From UBA7398 sp964567545 (GTDB lineage: Bacteria; Actinomycetota; Actinomycetes; Nanopelagicales; Nanopelagicaceae), in NCBI GenBank assembly GCA_964567545.1, contig CAZMNB010000011.1:1-27988 (forward strand): a DNA stretch of 27,988 nucleotides, in the 5' to 3' direction. Below, piece by piece: positions 23,605-27,988 of the stretch (its first letter is position 1; each line of letters opens with the position of its first letter). Under the pieces are notes generated by a model. It worked only from the letters and a program-made list of their open reading frames with translations. It was not told the DNA's origin and did not search any database. The position numbers and the translations under genes are program-made.

Positions 23605-24353
23605 AATTCCGCCCCAAGATAAGCACTTTGTACGGTTGGATTGGCAATAACTTTTTCTGGAGTGTCGCAAATAAGTAATTGCCCATAATTTAAAACCGCG
23701 ATTCGATCCGCTAGACCCAGCACAACCTCCATGTGATGTTCAACAATCAAGACGGTTTTCTTATGAACTTTAGCAAGCGATCGTATTATTTCCAGAAGCT
23801 GAGGAACATTCTCCACGCTCATTCCAGCCATAGGTTCATCAAGCAGAATTACATCGGCACTTGATGCTAAAACAATTCCAATTTCTAAGCGGCGTTTATC
23901 GCCATGTGAGAGTGAGTTTGCAATCTGTAGTTCTCGACTATTAAGGCCAACTTGTGCCAGACAATGATGGGCTAACTCAACGGCTTCTCGGAATTTATAA
24001 GCATTTTTTGTAATATCAAGTGATGGTCCAATCGCTGCTTGTGCTGCAATTCGCACATTTTCTAAAAGAGTTAAATTAGGAAAGATGCTTGAAGTTTGAA
24101 AAGTGCGAGCTATTCCAGCTCTAGCACGTTTATCAACCGATAAATGAGTGATTTCCCGGTTGTCAAGATAAATTGAGCCGCGTGAAGGGGTTCGTAAACC
24201 TGATAGAAGATTAAAAAAAGAAGTTTTCCCGGCACCGTTTGGGCCAATAATTCCTAAAGTTTCATTTTCAAATACTGAGAGAGTTATACCATCAAGAATT
24301 TTTGCGCCGCCAATTGTTAAACTTAAATCATTAACTGAGAGAGCGACTTTCAA
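23601..24353 (-). CDS. livG: ABC transporter ATPase, LivG family
   Basis: About 250 residues. Walker A is GPNGAGKTS, the Q-loop region contains ARTFQTSSIFPNLT, and the signature is the LivG-type LSHGDKRRLEIG rather than LSGGQ. Walker B is VILLDEPMAGMS, and the switch histidine is in VEHHMEV. Two TTG codons could start it: 24359 is only 2 nt after the strong AAGGAG, while 24353 has an 8-nt spacing, so 24353 is chosen. It lies downstream of the livK hairpin, so its transcription may be lower than that of livK. Confidence 0.93.
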   Translation of the reverse strand: MKVALSVNDLSLTIGGAKILDGITLSVFENETLGIIGPNGAGKTSFFNLLSGLRTPSRGSIYLDNREITHLSVDKRARAGIARTFQTSSIFPNLTLLENVRIAAQAAIGPSLDITKNAYKFREAVELAHHCLAQVGLNSRELQIANSLSHGDKRRLEIGIVLASSADVILLDEPMAGMSVENVPQLLEIIRSLAKVHKKTVLIVEHHMEVVLGLADRIAVLNYGQLLICDTPEKVIANPTVQSAYLGAEL

Positions 24354-24379
24354 AACCAAAACTCCTTTCTAATATTTAA

Positions 24380-24413
24380 AAGAAGCCTGGTACTTGTCAG
24401 CACCAGGCTTCTT
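24380..24413 (-). terminator. Intercistronic hairpin, partial terminator after livK
   Basis: Perfect 12-bp stem AAGAAGCCTGGT / ACCAGGCTTCTT with a 10-nt loop, followed on the reverse strand by a short T run. It lies between livK and livG. Such stems commonly end most transcripts after the abundant binding protein or protect its mRNA from 3' decay, letting a minority continue into livGFHM. A smaller CCCAA / TTGGG stem overlaps the livK stop region at 24421-24436. Confidence 0.75.
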
Positions 24414-24436
24414 GATAGTTCCCAATAACTTTTGGG

Positions 24437-25609
24437 TTACGCAGTTACATTAAAGATCGTCTTAACGAGTGAAGGCACATAGTGTGCACCGCTCTTATTA
24501 AGAGTTACGATAAACATTGACTGCACGAGAATGTGTTTTATAGGATCCACAGTTGCTTTACCTTTTAAGCCAATAAATGAAAAGCCTTCAAGGTTAGTAA
24601 TCGCCTTATCGACGTCTACTCCGGTATTTCCTTTGACTGCCTTAATAATCATTAATGCAGCGGAAACGCCATCAGATGTGAATAGGTCTTGAGATTTCCC
24701 AGCAGCAGCAAAATCAGTTGCGATAGCGGAAGCGGCAGTAGTAGAAACTACTCCTGGAAAGTAACTGTTGGTAAGCATTGCGCTAGCACCATCAAAAACC
24801 GTTCCATAGAAATCATAAGAGGCTACGCCAGCAAGACCAGTTATAGGTTTTGCAGTTTTGAATACACCTTGTTGTTTTAGCGCGGTCAACATTGCTGGAG
24901 CAGTTGGAGCATTGGACCAAGCAATGAATACGTACGCACCATTTGCATCGGCAGCTTTCTTTGCATATGGCGTGAAGTCAGTGGCAGTTGTTGAAACTTT
25001 CACTTCTTCAAATAACGCACCACCAGGTGTGAGGGCTGCTTTTGCCGCATAAATATTTCCGGCTCCGAAAGCGTTGTCTTCTACAAATAGGACAACTTTT
25101 TTACCCTTAATTGGACGGATGCCAGTTAGTGGAGCTAAATCTTGTGTTGATGTATTTCCGGAGCGGAATACATATTTATTAGTTGGTGAAGTGACACCAT
25201 CGTTTTTTGCAGGACCAGAGATGTAAAGCACTTTATTCTGTGCTGCCAATGGAGCAAGAGTTAATCCAACTCCGGATGAAGCAGTTCCAACAATTATTTT
25301 TGTACCGTTTCCAACCATGTCTTTGAAGAACGCGGTAGCTGCAGCAGGATCCGCTCCATCATCTTTTTTAGTTAATACTAATTTAGCGCCATTAACTTTC
25401 ATGGTTCCCTGAGTGTAATATTTCAAACCCCACTCAAGACCATCAGTGTATGCATCGCCATATGACTTCAATCCGCCAGATGTTGTTGTGATTACGCCAA
25501 TCTTGATATCCGCAACAGCGTTAGCCGGCGCTACAAAACCAACTGGAATTACTAATGCGATGGCTAGAGCAAGAACGCTGAGCCGGGTCACGAATTTCTG
25601 CTTGCGCAT
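24437..25609 (-). CDS. livK: Periplasmic-type substrate-binding protein of the Liv ABC transporter
   Basis: 390 residues with a signal peptide (about 1-32, cleavage near ANA-VAD). The mature part is a type I periplasmic-binding fold: IKIGVITTTSGGLKSYGDAYTDGLEWGLKYYTQG, KLVLTKKDDGADP, IIVGTASSGVGLTLAPLA. It is not obviously a lipoprotein, as no lipobox cysteine is present. AGGAG lies 7 nt before the ATG. It is the first gene of the transporter operon. The ligand cannot be read from the sequence; the nearby ketone-body enzymes make a short-chain hydroxy- or keto-acid possible. Confidence 0.92.
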   Translation of the reverse strand: MRKQKFVTRLSVLALAIALVIPVGFVAPANAVADIKIGVITTTSGGLKSYGDAYTDGLEWGLKYYTQGTMKVNGAKLVLTKKDDGADPAAATAFFKDMVGNGTKIIVGTASSGVGLTLAPLAAQNKVLYISGPAKNDGVTSPTNKYVFRSGNTSTQDLAPLTGIRPIKGKKVVLFVEDNAFGAGNIYAAKAALTPGGALFEEVKVSTTATDFTPYAKKAADANGAYVFIAWSNAPTAPAMLTALKQQGVFKTAKPITGLAGVASYDFYGTVFDGASAMLTNSYFPGVVSTTAASAIATDFAAAGKSQDLFTSDGVSAALMIIKAVKGNTGVDVDKAITNLEGFSFIGLKGKATVDPIKHILVQSMFIVTLNKSGAHYVPSLVKTIFNVTA

Positions 25610-25657
25610 TTAAACACTCCTATAAATTGAGGCCCTGAGGGTAGGACCGGTAGCACG

Positions 25658-25685
25658 ATGGTAACAAATATGCATCTTTCCGCAA
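25658..25685 (-). promoter_or_regulatory. Promoter of the livK operon
   Basis: On the reverse strand TTGCGG (25680-25685) and TACCAT (25658-25663) are 16 bp apart, a plausible -35/-10 pair. The mRNA leader would be about 40-45 nt and contains a small GGTCCT / AGGGCC hairpin (25631-25648) just before the AGGAG. This is unlike the leaderless starts elsewhere in the window. Confidence 0.4.
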
Positions 25686-25770
25686 AGTAAATTCGGTTCC
25701 GGGTCGCACTTTACTCACGGAGGAAAGGTCGCCAGTACTCTTTTTGCTCATTTTGATAGATAGTTAGGGC

Positions 25771-26676
25771 ATGAGCGCATATTTGCCCGAAACCAAATAT
25801 TCAATTCCTAGAGATGGCGGAAACCTTTCATATTTTAGATATGGAAAACCTAGCAGTAAAAATATTTTAGCAATTCATGGAGTAACTTCTTCAAACCGGG
25901 CATGGCAATGTTTTGCTAAAACTTTAAATAGATTTGGTTTCACAATCTACGCTGTGGATTTGCGAGGTCGCGGAGATAGTAATTCAATTCAAGGACCATT
26001 CGGGATGGCAAAACACGCAGCAGATATGGAGGCAGTTTTAGATCATGCAAACATTGATGCATGCGATGTAATCGGACATTCAATGGGCGGCTTTGTGGTT
26101 ACGGCGATGACCGCAATTTGCCCAACTCGAATCGATCGGGCAGTTCTAATCGACGGCGGCATTCCATTAGCACTACCGCCTGGTTTCACTGCCGAAATGG
26201 TGTTACCGCTAGTTCTTGGACCTGCACTTGCTCGCTTGGCGATGACATTTCAAAACCAGGATGAGTATTTAGCTTATTGGAAACCACAAGCTGCTTTTGA
26301 ACGTGGCTGGAGTGAGGTACTTGATGAATATGTGACTTATGACTTAAGAGGTAAATCTCCAAATATGCAGGCAAGCACAAACGCGAAGGCAGTAGAAGCT
26401 GATAGCGCTGATTTATTTGGTGATCCATTGATAGTAAATGCGCTACTTAATTTGAACTCAGAAGTACTATTTATCCGCGCAGTTCGCGGCTTACAGAATG
26501 AAGAAATTCCGCTCTATCCGCAATCAGTAATTGAGGCAGCGCTGGAAAATTATCCAAAAGTTAAACTTTTAACCTTAGACGATGTAAATCATTATGAAAT
26601 ATTGCTAGATCAAGGATGTGCTGATAGATGTATTGATTTAGTTTATCCCGAGTTAAATGTATTAGGAGCAAAATAA
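25771..26676 (+). CDS. Alpha/beta hydrolase
   Basis: 301 residues. Features visible are the oxyanion-side HGVTSSNRAW, DLRGRGDS, the nucleophile elbow GHSMGGF with S104, and a late catalytic histidine H274 in DVNHYEI. The usual acid after strand 7 is not clear; that region reads RAVRGLQNEEIPLYP. No signal peptide. It overlaps the 3-hydroxybutyrate dehydrogenase gene by one base and diverges from the transporter, so an ester, lactone or 3-hydroxybutyrate-oligomer hydrolase would fit, but fold alone does not identify the substrate. A GATAGT hexamer 6 nt before the ATG may be its -10. Confidence 0.85.
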   Translation: MSAYLPETKYSIPRDGGNLSYFRYGKPSSKNILAIHGVTSSNRAWQCFAKTLNRFGFTIYAVDLRGRGDSNSIQGPFGMAKHAADMEAVLDHANIDACDVIGHSMGGFVVTAMTAICPTRIDRAVLIDGGIPLALPPGFTAEMVLPLVLGPALARLAMTFQNQDEYLAYWKPQAAFERGWSEVLDEYVTYDLRGKSPNMQASTNAKAVEADSADLFGDPLIVNALLNLNSEVLFIRAVRGLQNEEIPLYPQSVIEAALENYPKVKLLTLDDVNHYEILLDQGCADRCIDLVYPELNVLGAK

Positions 26677-27482
26677 TGAGCGGTCAACTAGTTGGTAAGC
26701 GCGCTTTTATTACGGGTTCTTTCCAAGGAGTTGGATTAGGAATAGCCACCGTTTTTGCGAGAGAAGGTGCAGCCCTGGTTTTACATGGTTTGGGTGACCA
26801 ATCGGTAATTGATAGCGCGGTAGCCCAAGTTAGATCAGCTGGATCGCCTAGTGTTGAAGCGCATATATCGGATTTACGAGATAGCACCGCAACTGAAAAA
26901 TTGGTGGCAGAAATCCTTAAAAGCGGTGCCATTGATATTTTAGTAAATAATGCTGGTATTCAATATACGGCGCCGACTGTTGATATGCCCCGTGAAAAAT
27001 GGGATGACATTATTGCAATTAATTTAACCTCTTATTTTGACACCATGCGTTTGCTGCTGCCACAGATGGCAGCACGAGGACATGGTCGAGTAATAAATAT
27101 TTCATCAGTTCATGGAATTGTGGCTTCAGTTGCGAAAGCGCCATACGTTGCCGCAAAACATGGGGTAGTTGGCTTAACTCGAGTAGCCGCTTTGGAACAT
27201 GCAAATATTGGTAATCGAGAAAACGGCGGATTAACTGTTAATGCGATCTGTCCCGGTTGGGTTGAAACATCTTTGATTGAACCACAAATTCAAGAGCGAG
27301 CAGCGCTGCATAATGGAGATCGCGATGCTGGCGTTGCCGATATTCTTAGAGAGAAACAACCAAGCATGCGCATGTCTAAGACTTCAGATGTCGGTGAATT
27401 GGCGCTCTGGTTATGCAACAAGGCGGCACATAACATCACCGGAACAGCATCTCCCATAGATGGCGGATGGTCTGCGCAATAA
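26676..27482 (+). CDS. bdhA: 3-hydroxybutyrate dehydrogenase
   Basis: 268-residue classical SDR that oxidises D-3-hydroxybutyrate to acetoacetate with NAD+. The cofactor loop is TGSFQGVGLGIA, and NNAG follows at 91-94. The catalytic set N116, S144, Y157, K161 is intact. The substrate contacts known in Pseudomonas 3-hydroxybutyrate dehydrogenases also align (shifted by two): Q96, H146, K154, a glutamine at about 204 and W265 in the C-terminal GGWSAQ. About six extra residues (around 178-185) enlarge the loop before NAICPG. AGGAG lies 7 nt before the ATG, which shares a base with the hydrolase stop. Its product feeds the acetoacetyl-CoA synthetase encoded across the divergent promoter. Confidence 0.92.
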   Translation: MSGQLVGKRAFITGSFQGVGLGIATVFAREGAALVLHGLGDQSVIDSAVAQVRSAGSPSVEAHISDLRDSTATEKLVAEILKSGAIDILVNNAGIQYTAPTVDMPREKWDDIIAINLTSYFDTMRLLLPQMAARGHGRVINISSVHGIVASVAKAPYVAAKHGVVGLTRVAALEHANIGNRENGGLTVNAICPGWVETSLIEPQIQERAALHNGDRDAGVADILREKQPSMRMSKTSDVGELALWLCNKAAHNITGTASPIDGGWSAQ

Positions 27483-27489
27483 TTAGGAA

Positions 27490-27988
27490 ATGAGACGCTT
27501 CCCCTTATTATTTGCATTCCTCTTTATCTTTTCAAGTTCTGCAGCAGCCGCGCCGATATATACATTTCCAGTTGCTGATTGCGCAGTTAAGTATGCCCGT
27601 TCACATCATGATTATCCGGCAACTGACATTTTGGCGAAAAAGGGTTGCGCTTTTGTATCTCCGATTAATGGTGTGATCGAAGATGTAATGAAGATAGATA
27701 ATTGGAACGGTAAAACGAATTTAGGAGAAGATCGCGGCGGACTTTCTATTTCATTGATTGGTGATGATGGAGTCAGATATTACGGTTCACACCTTTCAAA
27801 AATACTTCCAGAAATAGTTACTGGGCTTCGGGTAATTTCGGGGCAAAAACTTGGCGAGGTTGGCGCAACTGGTAGCGCTAAGGGAACTTCACCGCATCTG
27901 CATTTTGGAATTTCCTACCCAACGAAAGCTGGGGATTGGAAAATCAGAAGAGGCGTTGTTTACCCATGGAAGTATTTGGATTCATGGA
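27490..27988 (+). CDS. M23-family (LytM-like) peptidase, partial at window end
   Basis: At least 166 residues, cut by the window edge. A signal peptide (about 1-21, SSAAAA) precedes HHDYPATD (H39-H40, D46), a zinc-ligand motif of M23 peptidases, and the second motif HLH at 136-138 in SPHLHFGI. Family members cut peptidoglycan cross-bridges or act as inactive wall-binding scaffolds; both zinc motifs are present here, favouring an active enzyme. The ATG lies 7 nt after the dehydrogenase stop, so it may be read from the same transcript. The third histidine found in some members is not clear. Confidence 0.85.
   Translation, partial: MRRFPLLFAFLFIFSSSAAAAPIYTFPVADCAVKYARSHHDYPATDILAKKGCAFVSPINGVIEDVMKIDNWNGKTNLGEDRGGLSISLIGDDGVRYYGSHLSKILPEIVTGLRVISGQKLGEVGATGSAKGTSPHLHFGISYPTKAGDWKIRRGVVYPWKYLDSW

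Noticed and set aside
23605..23670. Longer livF start
   Set aside because: It lies within livG and adds a non-family N-terminus; ATG 23604 with a 4-base overlap matches the operon pattern.
23601..24353. Degenerate ABC signature (LSHGDKRRLE) in LivG taken as a defect
   Set aside because: LivG proteins commonly have this variant in place of LSGGQ; Walker motifs and switch histidine are intact.
25686..25770. AGTAAA / TTTACT inverted repeat in the livK-hydrolase gap as an operator
   Set aside because: Arms are only 6 bp with an 18-nt spacer, easily found by chance in AT-rich DNA.
1..27988. Mobile elements, CRISPR arrays, toxin-antitoxin or phage-defence genes
   Set aside because: No transposase, integrase, spaced direct repeats or defence-family motifs were seen in any frame.

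Overview
The window reads as a stretch of a small, low-to-mid-GC actinobacterial chromosome. Reasons: the dgt-dnaG-tRNA-Asn order typical of Actinobacteria, promoters that look leaderless, very tight packing with many 1-4 base gene overlaps, and extracytoplasmic proteins with Pro/Thr/Lys-rich tails. The best guess is a streamlined planktonic actinobacterium such as the freshwater acI / Nanopelagicales group. That placement is inference; no rRNA or marker phylogeny was available. About 22 protein genes and 2 tRNAs are supported. No insertion sequence, phage gene, CRISPR array or broken gene was seen.

Layout. (1) 1-5008, forward: a DUF218 membrane protein, dgt, dnaG, tRNA-Asn(GTT), a DoxX-Rieske fusion and a stand-alone ACT domain. 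(2) 5001-12554, galactose and glycerol: galK and galT (reverse), a GH36 alpha-galactosidase (forward), glpK (reverse) and glpD (forward). The two divergent pairs each start from a compact promoter in which one 7-bp TANNNTA element can act as the -10 in both directions. (3) 12551-17959, envelope and polymer functions: a secreted GH25 muramidase in an operon with a 90-residue protein resembling the C-terminal domain of DNA polymerase III tau; a secreted type I pullulanase across a near-perfect palindrome; and an NAD(P)H-hydrate dehydratase. (4) tRNA-Met(CAT), 18095-18171, reverse. (5) 18188-25609, one reverse cluster: binding protein livK, ATPases livG and livF, permeases livH and livM, acetoacetyl-CoA synthetase and a homocysteine S-methyltransferase, with a strong hairpin after livK. 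(6) 25771-27988, divergent: an alpha/beta hydrolase, a 3-hydroxybutyrate dehydrogenase whose catalytic and substrate-contact residues are all recognisable, and a truncated M23 peptidase.

How they may work together. Regions 5 and 6 together encode a possible hydrolase, 3-hydroxybutyrate dehydrogenase, acetoacetyl-CoA synthetase and a complete ABC importer, so a ketone-body (3-hydroxybutyrate or its esters) uptake and catabolism locus is the most attractive system-level reading. Region 2 puts alpha-galactosidase, the first two Leloir enzymes, glycerol kinase and glycerol-3-phosphate dehydrogenase side by side, which would suit an alpha-galactosyl-glycerol substrate such as floridoside or galactolipid head groups. 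Both are hypotheses drawn from gene content and position.

No non-coding stretch exceeds about 165 bases. The longest are 25610-25770 (livK/hydrolase divergent promoters) and 17960-18094, which holds the nnrD promoter and nothing else recognised.
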